NCBI GenBank assembly: GCA_037043455.1
Contig: JAWPHD010007132.1
Location: 1 to 64,000, forward strand
Reading direction: 5' to 3'
DNA: 64,000 nucleotides
Source of the DNA: Cyrtodaria siliqua
Taxonomy: Eukaryota > Mollusca > Bivalvia > Adapedonta > Hiatellidae
The translations under genes and the position numbers were made by a program. Under the pieces are notes generated by a model, which saw nothing but the letters and a program-made list of their open reading frames with translations, did not search any database and had not been told where the DNA came from. Below are positions 12,701 through 22,139 of this stretch, piece by piece. Position 1 is the stretch's first letter. Every line of letters begins with the position of its first letter.

Positions 12701-12968
12701 CATGCAGAGAGAGAGGATGAAAAGGAAACAACAAAGGGAAGCAAAGCAGAAAGAGGATCTCGTTAAGCTAGAAAAGAGAATGGAGTCAGTGGGGATCTGG
12801 GTCACAAAGCAGGAAGTGCAAGAAAAAATGTCAGCCTTCACCACAAAAAAGGAACGACTTCAGTCTGTAAAGGAACAGATAAAATTTCATGTAATCATTT
12901 TGAAAACTCCACTTTCAGACAAATCACTGGGGAAATTCCAGAAAGGCCATCATTTTTTTCTCAATTGA
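9789..12968 (+). CDS. transposase-like protein, 1059 aa, D/DRH/CxxH/E signature
   Basis: This is the only long intact frame in the window. It starts at an ATG in good context (GAGAAATGG), eleven bases after a splice acceptor. The N-terminal about 100 residues form a helical region. Residues 235-370 are a charged coiled coil, and about 460-900 form a globular domain. Within it YLDGT (D510), MTDRH (D585), YCGLH (C631, H634) and NLLED (E785) are spaced like the catalytic residues and C-x2-H insert of RNase H-fold transposases such as hAT, P and Transib. Residues 930-1000 are strongly basic and helical. The D/D/E assignment is inference; I recognise the protein only as a widespread uncharacterised animal type. 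It ends early at a T-run frameshift. Confidence 0.72.
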   Translation: MDEQTSVALAILDNVEALLLGQTSLVDLGLDSETITINYSLYDTLVDGLSRQGRNLQQTLPAILTHIDDKCILPGKISNLTRKVRNFINKNSEKPECLQQPIQSLHSPTLFICDDLTGNGITVEGLLSGILPERDTPCKLENKHILCLRRVVQQKHAGWKLAVSWLVNLLCLDQQPNEHSVRSQWNSIHSKFIKFTTSGKKEALSVFMSTQYEIPGLSQPTSNISSDTCDAEDQARTVHILRINLTKAYEDLSQCSKIMHDIVNENAGLAQQTSEFEQMKQKFKKKQTEIAQLKIKLASVSTKNVNRRLKRKEERIQNLTKDILVEQSKVNDATQETDQYKAELQELRINLGDIKRQKQNEQKAKHYWKIRAKISVSNEEDMGEKTIDTQQELSDRVRSVENENLELKELVQDLITNSTEEEAVKLRLFKDGKYADSIRIVYMDLLRLGVSIEHCQSVVRSVLKNLLDVEVDRLPKKSLASILSVEAQIISQAQVAEAMLKNTNSTLYLDGTNFFFKEYAGFQISTEAGSFSMGLQLMAAGDTDSYLDATRETLKELSMAVTHDEDEQKEIHAQLLLSIQNVMTDRHIVNKCYKPRLEEEKFNLSQYAGGKWDKMSAEQRQSICTLNGLYCGLHILPNMATTAINGMKEFEKKVNCLRPPSGFKSDNSVGYDFIYQVAKAFISTSGDQKSGDALDFGDFLHELNEKCRVITFLHNRFNVLFHDGGAVYYQREHIKEFLTSGRSSKNNRLLNTIRETVDNPHVLSECRALGIIGKLIAVPLWNLLEDKSLGYFEMNKHWLTLTTEMETFCKDASPLLEGKTIFNVPVKKDVVYDSLLTPSEELDTLTKLALQNICSAISPMLCRQLKDQLPDGLFFEPSEELIKQTKSAPLTNRISEADFSDLDRMEKCAPQKGRIGKSGLICYTRNKTSTFLQKLSLKKRKKYLDIARKTAINRMKTDRERSNEIRRKRLAMQRERMKRKQQREAKQKEDLVKLEKRMESVGIWVTKQEVQEKMSAFTTKKERLQSVKEQIKFHVIILKTPLSDKSLGKFQKGHHFFLN

Positions 12969-13444
12969 GGAACTCACACAGAATTTAATACAGATCATCA
13001 ATGACAATTTCTCTGTCTCTGTGCCAGAAAGGGTCTGTGATATTAACAATGCTGTGTGTGCTCGAAAACCTCAACCGGGTCCATCGCGACCAGTGACCAC
13101 TTCTCGGGGTGTCCCTCCAACAAAAAGAAAACGTAAGGTCAAAACATGTGAAATTTGAACGGCAAAAGGTTAAACTGAATGTTGGAGAATATTATGCTGT
13201 GGCATTTGACGACTCCTGGTACCCTGGTTGTGTTTTATCACTTGAGAGTACTGACAGTGACAAGGCGACCATGAAGTATATGAAGCGCTGTGGGAAAGCA
13301 TTTCAGTGGCCAAGACAGGAAGACACAATGCTTACACATGTTGAGGCTGTTTTAACCACTGTAACTTTAGTCCCTACAGCAGGTGGTCGACAATGGATAG
13401 TCGAGAATCTGGATACCATCGACAAACTTTACAAACAACATTAA
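12953..13444 (+). pseudogene. frameshifted C-terminal part with Tudor-like domain
   Basis: After the T7 run at 12953-12959 a different frame continues the protein (FFSIEELTQNL onward) for about 60 codons, including a PTKRKRKVK nuclear-localisation-like motif, to a TGA at 13156. A third frame, open from 13109 to the stop at 13442, then encodes VGEYYAVAFDDSWYPG, VKYMKRCG-like (MKYMKRCG) and FQWP. This resembles the Tudor/Agenet-like modules seen at the end of related animal proteins. The simplest reading is one longer protein broken by two frameshifts, from mutation or sequencing error. Chromatin or histone binding is inference from the module type. Confidence 0.6.
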
Positions 13445-13569
13445 TTGACCACATCGGAGACTCTGTAAATAGTGTGTATATAGTATGGTATGGAAAAAAA
13501 CTAAAATTTAGAAGTAACAGTATTGTTTACTGTGTAGCATTACTTGATTAGGGCCTTTAAAAGAAGCAG

Positions 13570-13575
13570 AATAAA
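13570..13575 (+). terminator. candidate poly(A) signal AATAAA
   Basis: The canonical hexamer, about 126 bases after the last stop of the transposase-like gene. Confidence 0.5.
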
Positions 13576-14259
13576 ACAAACAGAATGAAAATTGGATCAA
13601 TATTGCCAGAGATATGGCCAATTTGGTATTTTACGAACTGCGAAACATCGCGAGCGGCCATTTTGTGGCGGCCATTTTGGAAAAAATTATTGTCGGAAAC
13701 AAGATTTTTCTCAATTTGGTGAATGACAATGGTACCAGCATCACATTCCTGAAGTTCCTTCTAGTTATTTAGAAAAGTTTTTAATTTGTTTAGAAACAAA
13801 GATAGCTTCCTGTACTAATAGGAGTGTATAATTACGTGGTACCGCAGGAAAAATGATTAAGTCCAAAGTGACGGATTGATGTTTTCATCATTTTGAGCTT
13901 TCGCTAGAGTGAAAATAATGATGAAAGCATATACAATTTTTGTCTTATATTTTAATTCACAAAGATGACTAATGAATTGTCTGTTAGCAGGCTTTGCAGT
14001 GCATGCTATTTTATAGAATTGGATTTTGAAAATGCTTGTGCCTGTCAATGTTTCATAATTGACTTCTTTCATATGCAAATTTCCATAAATTTCTTTGTTT
14101 TAGAAAATGTCTTCGTCAATTTCTCAACTTCTAATACTTCGATTCCTTCGGGGTTTGTTTTGTTGTAATCGCCATTAAATTGTCTTTCTCTGTATGCATT
14201 TCATTTACTTATATAAGTATGTCATATTTTTGGCTTGGAGTCATAACTTGGAGTTATGG
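13576..14259. other. 3' non-coding part of the 5.8-kb element
   Basis: AT-rich, with a GGCCATTTTGTGGCGGCCATTTT patch at about 13655-13678 and no coding sequence. The short frames here are not supported by anything else. Confidence 0.5.
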
Positions 14260-14264
14260 CATAA

Positions 14265-14920
14265 CGACCTGTTTCAGTCTGCAGTTGATGCGAAGACAGT
14301 CTTACCTTAGTAAGTGCAATACGAAATTTCTGTGGTATTTTTTCGAGATAATACTCATAATTGAAAGTGGTCTTAAATAGTATGTATGTACACAAAGATC
14401 GACTGTTATTAACAGTAGTATACCATGATTAAACAAATTGATCGATTATTCTTTGCTTGTTCCATACATCAGAAAAAACGGTATCATTAAACAATATTTT
14501 GACGCGAGAAACCCAATTAGTTTACCCTTATGGCAGTCGAATGTTAATGACTTGTACAAATGTTGTAAAATGATATTGTCAGATCTAACAATTTTGCACC
14601 AATACTTAACAATACGGACATATCTATTAACATACATAGAATATCTACATAACTCACCATATATAGCAGCATTACAAGTAGATTGTTTTACATGCAACAG
14701 AGATTAAAGGAACTTCAGGTGAATTCTTTCAATTTCTTTACATTTACTAAATCCCCATATTTCACAAGCATAATTTAATATAGAGCTAACGAAGGCATCA
14801 ACTAGCTGACATATTGTACTAGGTTTCAGTGAATAGTTACGTATATTAACAAGTAAAGTATTTAGGGGGCACTCCTCAGTTTCGCATGAATGTCCATGGT
14901 GTTAATCAGAAAGAAATCAA
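14265..14920 (-). pseudogene. LINE reverse-transcriptase protein, post-RT region
   Basis: Minus-strand reading in two or three frames gives QLVDAFVSSILNYACEIWGF, HLKFL, STCNAAIYGELCRY, RYVRIVKYWCKI and LTKVRLSSHQLQTETGRY. This order is characteristic of the connection and C-terminal region of a common mollusc LINE group. One stop (after HLKFL) and several frameshifts are present. It abuts the 5.8-kb insertion at 14264. Confidence 0.85.
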
Positions 14921-15318
14921 CTAAGCATCTTTTAGGTCCATGGATGTTATTTATAATAATTATGAAGCACATGTTTGATGTTGTTTTCAGTTTTGAGTAC
15001 TTCTAAGTTTATTTTGGTGTATTGGAATATGCATTCTTTGGGTTTTTTGGAAGCTATAAATAGAAAAATGTGAACCAGTCAAAAACTTTCTAAAAATAGG
15101 TAAAATGGCTGATTTTCAATCACGGGGAGATCAGCATGGAATAACTTTTTAAAACGCCGGACTAGGTATGTAAAATTTAGCATTTCCTGATATGCAAGAG
15201 CATTATGAGTGCAGACATGACCCTGATATGTGTAGGATTTATTTTTTATTTTTATTTATTGACATTTGAAATATTGCTAAAATTGGTTTTTTAACATGTT
15301 TTGAGGGGTGGGGTAATC
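14921..15318. other. non-coding stretch replacing the LINE RT core
   Basis: The LINE should encode roughly 150-200 residues here, including the catalytic YADD-type motif. Instead there are about 400 bp of stop-rich AT sequence with a GAGGGGTGGGG patch near 15303. Deletion plus insertion, or extreme decay, are both possible. Confidence 0.45.
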
Positions 15319-15582
15319 TTAAAGAAATGGGACTAAAGTTGTACAGAAAATGCTTTTTGATACTTTTATTTGGTATGGAAACATGGGTAATTTATTGTCT
15401 TCTAAGAAATGTATGACACAATGATGAATTACTCGTAGAAGTTTACCCCTTAAACCTAAGTTATACAGTTTATACCAGAGCCCGTTGCGATAAATACTAT
15501 CAAATGCCTTTTTAAAATCTATGAATGCAGTCGCTAGGCGACCATTTTCATTAAGGCTTTTACTAACAATGACATTAAGCAC
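15319..15582 (-). pseudogene. LINE reverse transcriptase, motif A region
   Basis: Reads NENGRLATAFIDFKKAFD on the minus strand, followed by LWYKLYNLGLRGKLLRVI. The AFIDFKKAFD segment holds the first catalytic aspartate of LINE reverse transcriptases. This is where the 5' truncation of the copy falls. Confidence 0.88.
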
Positions 15583-15740
15583 AAATATTGCACAAAGTAT
15601 ACAACAACTAGTAGCTCCTTTCTTACGCAATACTTCCTGTCTGCTTTAGACAAAGCCCTGCTGGCATAGGAGATTACCTTTTCTCCGTTTTCTCTCTTTT
15701 GAGACAACGCCGTAGAGTAATTAGTAAAACATAACACCTC
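15583..15740 (-). pseudogene. Ty3/Gypsy pol fragment, RT/RNase H junction
   Basis: Minus-strand frame reading ALSQKRENGEKVISYASRAL and KADRKYC, then RKELLVVVYFVQY. This is the start of the Gypsy RNase H domain. It continues directly into FRHYLYGKHF at 7835 when the LINE is removed. One codon is missing relative to the usual YCVTRKEL. The usual D-x-S residues upstream are already degraded. Confidence 0.9.
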
Positions 15741-16636
15741 GGACTAATTGCAACAGAAAATATTTTCATATGTTTTAAAACTATGTATCAATAGATGGTC
15801 AAAAACAAAAATTAGACAAAATTCTTTTAGTATAAACACAGTTAAACGTCCATCTAAATACGGATAAATTGTGCTATCCGATTACTAGTTCATTCCAATT
15901 TGCTTATTTCGTACTCGACCCATATACATTCGTAACTTGTACATATAATAATCATGATGTATACATACATTGGCTTTTCATGTCTTGACGATATAATGGC
16001 GTCTTCTGTGGTAGAAATTATATTAAGTAAAACTATAGTTTGTAACAAAATAAGAAGTTTTATTGAAAAATCGCGTATCGGCCCCAATTTTCGTACCTTG
16101 TTTCGCAACAATGTCGCTCATATAATTAATATTATATAATGCCATTCTAATATATCAATCAGGCGATTTATTTTATTTGACTCCCTTAAGGGTCTAGGGA
16201 ATATCTGAAAGAGTAATTGATTATAAGAGAAAACACTCGACATTTGTTCAATTTCATATGAAATGTGAACATGCATTAAACAAACGCATATTGTGTTCTG
16301 TTTGGGAATTATTATTTATATAAATGTTTCAGCTGGTAAACACGATGACTTAATTCGTGTATTTTTGTTGCTAACGCATCAATATTAATTCATATGGGGT
16401 TCATGTTGCTAGCAGTTGTACAAACTATTAAATAAACGTGTATTTAGATCCCAACAAAATAAGTTAGTATAGGCTTAAAGCATCTTATGAATTAATATAA
16501 ATAATTTATGCACCTACAACTGGATGAGTCGTCGAATTTTTCATGCAAAACTGAAACATTACTCTTCTAGACCACAACCTAAGAATAATATCAGAAACGG
16601 CGCTCTTTATGTTAATAATAAGGAATATACTTGAAT
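15741..16636. other. no recognisable feature
   Basis: AT-rich; chance frames of 61-73 codons only. Confidence 0.5.
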
Positions 16637-16925
16637 GTTTGTTAACGGCTCGTCAGCAAAATATAGGTTATTTAGAGCTCTACTACCCTAGACTGAGGGA
16701 ACGGATACACCGGAGTCCGGGAATCTATCTACTATTGCTTACGAATATAATCCTTATGGTTTTGTAAACGTGCTCAGAGGATATACTCCGATATACGAGA
16801 CCGCCCGGTTTAAGTCCTGGTCCAAGGGAAATGTCTTGCTCAGTAACACAATAACGAAACTAAGTGGCGCCGTTGGGGCTGGAACTTTCAGTGTAATCCA
16901 CCGTGCTGTCCACCGGGCCACGTCC
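16637..16925 (-). mobile_element. tRNA-derived SINE (family S1), near full length
   Basis: Same family as 21825-22135. On the plus strand it reads ACGGCTCGTCAGCA...GATATACTCC...CCGCCCGG...GTCTTGCTCAG...GGGCCACGTCC, so the tRNA-like head is at the right and the tail at the left. Many substitutions mark it as old. Confidence 0.75.
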
Positions 16926-17164
16926 ATATAAACAAATAATGAACACAGTACTGACAGCAGTGGGGAAAACATAAACTTCGAATTAAAGGTTGTGAGGAGA
17001 TACATACTGCCAGCAGGAAGTGCAACCATGCCAGTCTGTGCACAAAGCGTGTAGGGTGTCATACATAAGTACAAAACTATTTATATTATCAAAATAATGG
17101 TCAGTTGACGAGAGGCGTTCCGGAAATATTATAACAACTAGCATTGCATTCAAGTTTCGGGCAT

Positions 17165-17290
17165 AGTCCAATGTTCGACATACGAACCCAACCCTGCTTT
17201 CAACATTCGAACATAGTCTTGAATTTAACATTTGAAATTAGCCCAGCGTTAAACATTCGAACCCAGCCCTCCGTTTAACATTGGAACTTA
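17165..17290. repeat. minisatellite, about 25-30 bp unit
   Basis: Four to five imperfect copies of a unit like CATTCGAACCCAGCCCTC followed by CGTTTAA run directly into the left end of the 5.2-kb element. Confidence 0.7.
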
Positions 17291-17476
17291 CCCATATGAA
17301 AAAAAATCTTAACAAAATACTAATCCTGCATTAATAAAATACTAACAAAACACTCTTTAGTATTTTGTTAGAGTGTTTTATTAGTATCACATTTAATGAA
17401 ACATCAATTCTTTACTTTTTAGAAAAATGTTTTATTAATGTTTCATTAACTTAGAAAATGGTAAAGATGTTTTGAG

Positions 17477-17845
17477 TCTTTTGGCTGTTACTTGTGATAC
17501 GCAGGCTTCATAACCGCTGCTCCCAACTAAATTCCATTATTTTTATTTCGCTCTTCGGGGCATTTAATTTTATTAGATACTGGGACCATACGCCGTACGA
17601 CATGGGGAAGCGTATAACTCCATGTCCACCGCCGTATGCATGCCATCTTTGGGATGGTTAAAATTGTGTACTGTTGATTTTATTAATATTGAGTTCTGCT
17701 CAACCCGGGGCTAGAGGGCGTGAGCGGTAGCCAGCACATTTCACTACCGCTCATGAACAGTCTCAATCAAACCGAGACTGCAATATTTCGTATGTGTCGT
17801 GCTCGGCCGTTTCCAAAGGTCCATTATCATACTTTTTTTTGATAG
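17477..17845 (+). repeat. RepA copy 1
   Basis: Matches the units at 39486-41035 from GTCTTTTGGCTGTTACTTG to CATACTTTTTTT. It contains the conserved hairpin GAGCGGTAG...CTACCGCTC and the second hairpin CAGTCTC...GAGACTG. It lies inside the left subterminal array of the 5.2-kb element. Confidence 0.8.
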
Positions 17846-17854
17846 TGTTTCATT

Positions 17855-18080
17855 AGTCTTAAACATTAAGTTGGAGTATAGCATTTATTTAGTGTTACAT
17901 TAGACTTCTCTTTGTGTAAAAGTACAGAATTAGTGTTGCATTAGACTTTATACCTTAAGTCGGAGTACAGAATTAGTGTTTCATTAGACTTCTCTTTATG
18001 TAAGAGTACAGCATTAGTGTTGCATTAAACTTATATTCATGTAAGAATACAGCATTAGTGTTACATTTCACTTGAGAATA
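17855..18080. repeat. left subterminal array, about 60-bp period
   Basis: Four copies of a unit containing CAGCATTAGTGTTGCATTAG-like text followed by ACTTNTCTTTATGTAAGAGTA. It is related to the right-hand array at 22140-22500. Confidence 0.7.
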
Positions 18081-18264
18081 AAAACAGATGTGTCATTACT
18101 TTAGCACTTTGAGCGCTTTATTATCTTCATGCTGAAATCTAAGCCGCATAATACATAGTCACTAAGACAAATAAATATATATATTTAATTGTGGATTTAG
18201 TCATTTATGTGACAAGGTATTTGTTTGTTTGTTTGATGTTTTACGTCATTTTCAACACATATCT

Positions 18265-18530
18265 CTAGATGAAGCCGTTTCCATGGAAATCCATAGAATT
18301 CTATGGAAGTTGGAATGAAATTGGATGGAATTTCATAGATTTCCGTGAAATCTTAAAAAAAATCTATGACAATTTGAACAACGTACCATTTTTCTATGGA
18401 TTTTATCTGACATCAGGAAACATTGCCATGGATTTCCATGGTAAAATGCCATGGAAAGCTGGAGAAAATAAATGATGGAAAATAGCATGGAAAATAACAA
18501 ACATTTTGGGGGATGGAAATCAATGGAAAA
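18265..18530. repeat. degenerate CCATGGAAATCCATGG-rich repeat
   Basis: Short palindromic cores (CCATGG, ATGGAAAT) recur about fifteen times over 260 bp. The reading frames on both strands are by-products. Confidence 0.65.
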
Positions 18531-18664
18531 AGTGGACTTTAAGAATTTTCCCGATAAAACCAGGGAGTATGTATACTTACTCCCTGATAAAACAAGTGTG
18601 CGCTTTAACAAATTACGTTGAAAATAATACTGGAAAATGAAACTAGCAGATGTAATGCTAATTA

Positions 18665-18880
18665 TTATTTGTTCTATGATGGGGACGTAAACCGGGCGGT
18701 CCCGTGTATCCGTCTATCCTCCGAGCACGTTAAAGAACCATAGGAATCTATTCGATAATAAGAGTAGGGCAGGTTCCCTGATTCCTATGTATCCTTCTCC
18801 TCTCTCTGGGGCGGCTCTAAATAACATATACTGTGTTGATGGCTGAGCCGTTAAACAACATTCAGTGTATTTGTTCTATG
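18665..18880 (+). mobile_element. SINE S1, 3' portion
   Basis: Starts at GGGGACGTAAACCGGGCGGT and runs to GAGCCGTTAAACAACATTCA, opposite in orientation to 21825-22135. The tRNA head is missing (5' truncation). It contains the TTAA that was the insertion site of the MITE in the sister copy at 22.7 kb. Confidence 0.8.
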
Positions 18881-19560
18881 ACTTCCACACATCCATATGA
18901 ATCAAAATATTTAAACAGTAGATATTTATAAATTATAATATAAAAATAAGTCTGCAATTAAAATTAAATTAATATAAAACTTATTTCATTGTCACATTTT
19001 GGGATTCTGTTTATGACATTACAATTGATAATAGTTAGAAAGAATAATTTTTTAGTGAGATGCAGTTATTTAAATTAAATATTTAGTAGATTTGCAGAAA
19101 TAAATGATATTGACTTGTAACAATGAAGATGGATATCAATTTCACATTTTATCCAAATGTTCAATTCAGCATTGTGATAAGCCCGTAATGAATGTTTAAT
19201 TAACCAGACCTAATATGTAGATTCATAATTTCCTAATTAACAGATGATCCCCCATTAACTTGGAGCTGATCATTAAGTCACTGAGAACGTTTGCAGGAAT
19301 ATAGACTTGCCACAGTACCACTTTATTTACTGTAGGGCACAGTTTGATTCATCAATTGCATGAGTCATGTTAAAACAGGCAAGACATATCTTTGTCAATA
19401 TTAAAAGAATATTTTAATATACTAATTCAGTCATATATAAGCATTACTGTAGATAGAGTATGGTACATCCCGATGTTGAATCAACCAACAAGATGGGACT
19501 ATACTCTGTTTGTTTTGTAGCACGTCCATTTCAGTTGTCCTGATTCCTTTATAATTGTTG
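18881..19560. other. no recognisable feature
   Basis: Interior of the 5.2-kb element, very AT-rich. Confidence 0.45.
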
Positions 19561-19580
19561 CCACTCTCCCAACCTTTCAG

Positions 19581-19771
19581 ACATGAAATGTCTAGATAAC
19601 GCTAAAATGATGTTGGGGAACTTAGGGGGAACTGACCATCCATTATCCATCTGGCATTATATGTTGTATATGGCAGCTCAGAATAAAAACCTGCAAACCC
19701 TACAAATTGCCTCTAACTCAAGTCTAGGTGTGGATTGGTTTACATTTAGCAGTTCGGATTTGAAAAACTAA
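19581..19771 (+). other. exon-like segment, 62 codons
   Basis: A good acceptor (CACTCTCCCAACCTTTCAG) is followed two bases later by an ATG and an open frame beginning MKCLDNAKMMLGNLGG and ending at TAA 19771. The protein is unfamiliar and short. It may be a captured exon or chance. Confidence 0.25.
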
Positions 19772-20032
19772 AAATAAGCTAGTTATGAAGAAACATGTGC
19801 ACTTTAGGATTTTAAACTTGAATTACAGAATGTAGCACTTAATGTAAATTAGTTGAAGACCTGGTTACAATGAAAAACAAATGGTGGAACATAAAAAACT
19901 ATAAAGAAACATTTAATGCATTGATGGATTTTAAACTCAACCAGAAACACAGGCAGGAATTAAAGAACACTAGTTTGTGATTATTCAGTTAAGTAACTTA
20001 CTTTAAACCTCTACTACTATTAATATTACATT

Positions 20033-20600
20033 ATGGCAAGAAATATAAAAAGATCGGACAGGGAAAGTAGCATTCAAGGAGGACAGTAAACCACAAAACA
20101 CAGAAACAAACACGCAAACAGACAAACAAGAAGGCAAAAGCAATAATAAATGCAAACGACATCACAAACACAAAAAGGGTTGACAATAGGGCTACCGCCA
20201 TGGAACGGTCAGTGGCAAAGTAGGCCACTGGGGGTTTAAACCGGTTCTAGGGTGCACCAAACCTCACACTTACCCTACTGTCATCCCATTAAAACAGGAC
20301 AGTGTAAATAAAGAAATCCCCGCCATGATCTAATCTCTAACCAACAAGGCAGCATCAATAGGCAATATAAGTAAAACACAAATATGCTCGTGTAAATATA
20401 ATACAAAAAAACAATAGCCTAGAAAGCCACAATGAAGGTACTCAATGACTTTGCAGAAGCCAGAGCAGTAAGAGAATAAACCATTAAGGGCACGACAAGA
20501 AAGAACATGGACAAACATCAAACGCCACCGTCCCAATGGGCTTTAGGTAGGCGTCATCATAGGGTCCACAGCCCGTCCGGTCATCGTAAAGTCATTCGTC
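20033..20600 (-). mobile_element. Penelope-like element 3' tail (family P1)
   Basis: Near-identical, in reverse, to 24945-25497. From right to left it goes from the end of the RT frame (complement of GGACGGGCTGTGGACCCTAT) through the AT-rich tail, the AGTGGC...GCCACT hairpin and the end GATCTTTTTATATTTCTTG. It contains no RT core, so it is a strongly 5'-truncated copy. Confidence 0.85.
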
Positions 20601-20783
20601 CTTTATGTTTATATGGTTGCTAATTGAGAAAGCTCTGAAATTAATTGTTTATTTAGTTGTTTTATGAGCTAATTTCTTTACTGAAGTTAATGTTTCACCT
20701 GATTCGTGCATATATATTCATCTGTATGTCTTATATAAGAACAGTGATAAAGTAGAACTCATGCTAATTTAAATTTCTTTCAG

Positions 20784-20885
20784 CTGATCAAATTAAGGAT
20801 AACTCCTGCTGATTATGCCTGACAGTTGCACAACATTGAAGTTTACATCAGGACAATGATTAATTTCATTTCTCATCACATAATG
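20784..20885 (+). other. exon-like segment with paired splice sites, non-coding
   Basis: Acceptor AATTTCTTTCAG and donor GTAAGT bracket 102 bp with stops in all frames. A further acceptor (TTAACTTTCAG, exon start 21254) lies downstream. The pattern could be a non-coding transcript or chance. Confidence 0.25.
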
Positions 20886-21824
20886 GTAAGTATAATGTTT
20901 GTTTAAATAATCTTTTGTATGTACTTAAAAAAAACTTGTATGACAAGATGTGAACTTGTGTTGGTAACATTATAGTTGACTACATGATGTAATTTGATGA
21001 ATTTACAGTTTTCTGACAGTGGTTATAATTTACTCATAATATATGTTCCTTAGATACTTTATACCAATACCATACTAAACTATAAATAATTAGAACTCAA
21101 ATAATTATGCCAAAAGTGTAATAGCAGGACAGTTTAACAATTACAAATAATACTTTAAAGCTGTATATTTATACATTTTGAATGCCTTATTAACAAAAAT
21201 ATTATAAATTCATAAACAACTATTTACATAAAACTATTTACATTAACTTTCAGGGTTTGAGATCTAGACAACAGTCTTCAAGTTGAATGGAAGAATGGAA
21301 GAATGGACAGTGAAAATGGATTTACCATTGGATGCAAAACTGTTTATTATTATTTTTCACAATGTATTTTTTCCACTAATGCTGTAACAGTCAAAACTCC
21401 ACATGAGCTGTAGAGATAGGCTTGTGACTGTCTAAAGTAAAAGGGACATAGAATGATAACACATTATTTTGAAGCAGTTCTTAATGTTAATGTCTACCAG
21501 TAGGTTGTGTTCAGTTTTTTAATTGTCTTAAATTTTATTTATTTTTTCACTCAAAGATCAAGGTCACTCTTAGGGTCAGAGGTCACACATGTTTTGGGGG
21601 CATTTGTCAATTATTGACATTTTCTCTCATTTGTTTATTGTTTTGATGCGTGATATACACAAACTGTATACTCAAAGTTGTGAAAGTTCTGACTATTTTT
21701 TTTTACCGATTTTGTGTGTGTTTTGTTAAATATATATTTTTTGTATTAATTTTGTTAGTGTTTTATTAGTATTTTGTTAAAAGTATTCTATATGTATTTT
21801 GCTGAACAGTTAATTGAATTGAAT

Positions 21825-22135
21825 GTTGTTTAACGGCTCATCAACACAGTATAGGTTATTTAGACACGCCCCAGAGAGAGGGGAAGGATACATAGGAATC
21901 CGGGAACCTGCCCTACTCTTATTATCGAATAGATTCCTATGGTTCTTTAACGTGCTCGGAGGATAGACCGATACATGGCACCGCCCGGTTTACGTCCCCA
22001 TCCGACAGACGAGGCTAAGGGAAAGTGTCTTGCCCAAGAACACACCGATGGAACTCAGTAGCACCACGGAGGATTGAACCCGGGGCCTCCGGTTACAAAT
22101 CCGCCGCGCTACCGACTGGGCCACGCCAGCCAAAC
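21825..22135 (-). mobile_element. SINE S1, full length
   Basis: Reverse-complemented it starts with a tRNA-like head: A box TGGCCCAGTCGG and B box GGGTTCAATCC. Next come CTTGGGCAAGACACTTTCCC, a conserved body and the tail GCCGTTAAACAACATTCAATT. It is about 310 bp. Transcription by RNA polymerase III from the internal boxes is the family norm. It sits in the right arm of the 5.2-kb element. Confidence 0.88.
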
Positions 22136-22139
22136 AGTA

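Larger units (their letters stand above)
8442..14259 (+). mobile_element. 5.8-kb unclassified DNA transposon-like element
   Basis: The limits come from the interrupted host LINE: removing 8442-14259 and one copy of CATAA (8437-8441, 14260-14264) restores a continuous LINE protein through ETGRYGVNRI. Both ends carry an 11-bp inverted match, GACTCCAAGCC at 8458-8468 and its complement at 14232-14242, at almost the same distance from each end (16 and 17 bp). Each end also has a local hairpin (GAGGCGGC...GCCGCC left; CATAACTTGGAGTTATG right). Inside are a non-coding first exon, an 871-bp intron, a 1059-codon frame and a frameshifted Tudor-like tail. A 5-bp duplication with these ends does not match a superfamily I can name. 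Confidence 0.82.
7836..15582 (-). mobile_element. 5'-truncated LINE inserted in Gypsy, itself interrupted
   Basis: The LINE lies on the minus strand in two pieces (14265-15582 and 7836-8436), together about 1.9 kb. The 7-bp target duplication AAATATT flanks it (7829-7835 and 15583-15589), splitting the Gypsy reading between YFVQY and FRHYLY. The 3' end carries AATAAA (complement at 7862-7867) and a (TTGAATC)n-like tail. It begins inside the reverse transcriptase, the usual product of target-primed reverse transcription. The 5.8-kb element at 8442-14259 sits inside it. Confidence 0.88.

Noticed and set aside
11074..12844. Several minus-strand frames of 62-96 codons
   Set aside because: Shadows of the 1059-codon frame on the opposite strand.
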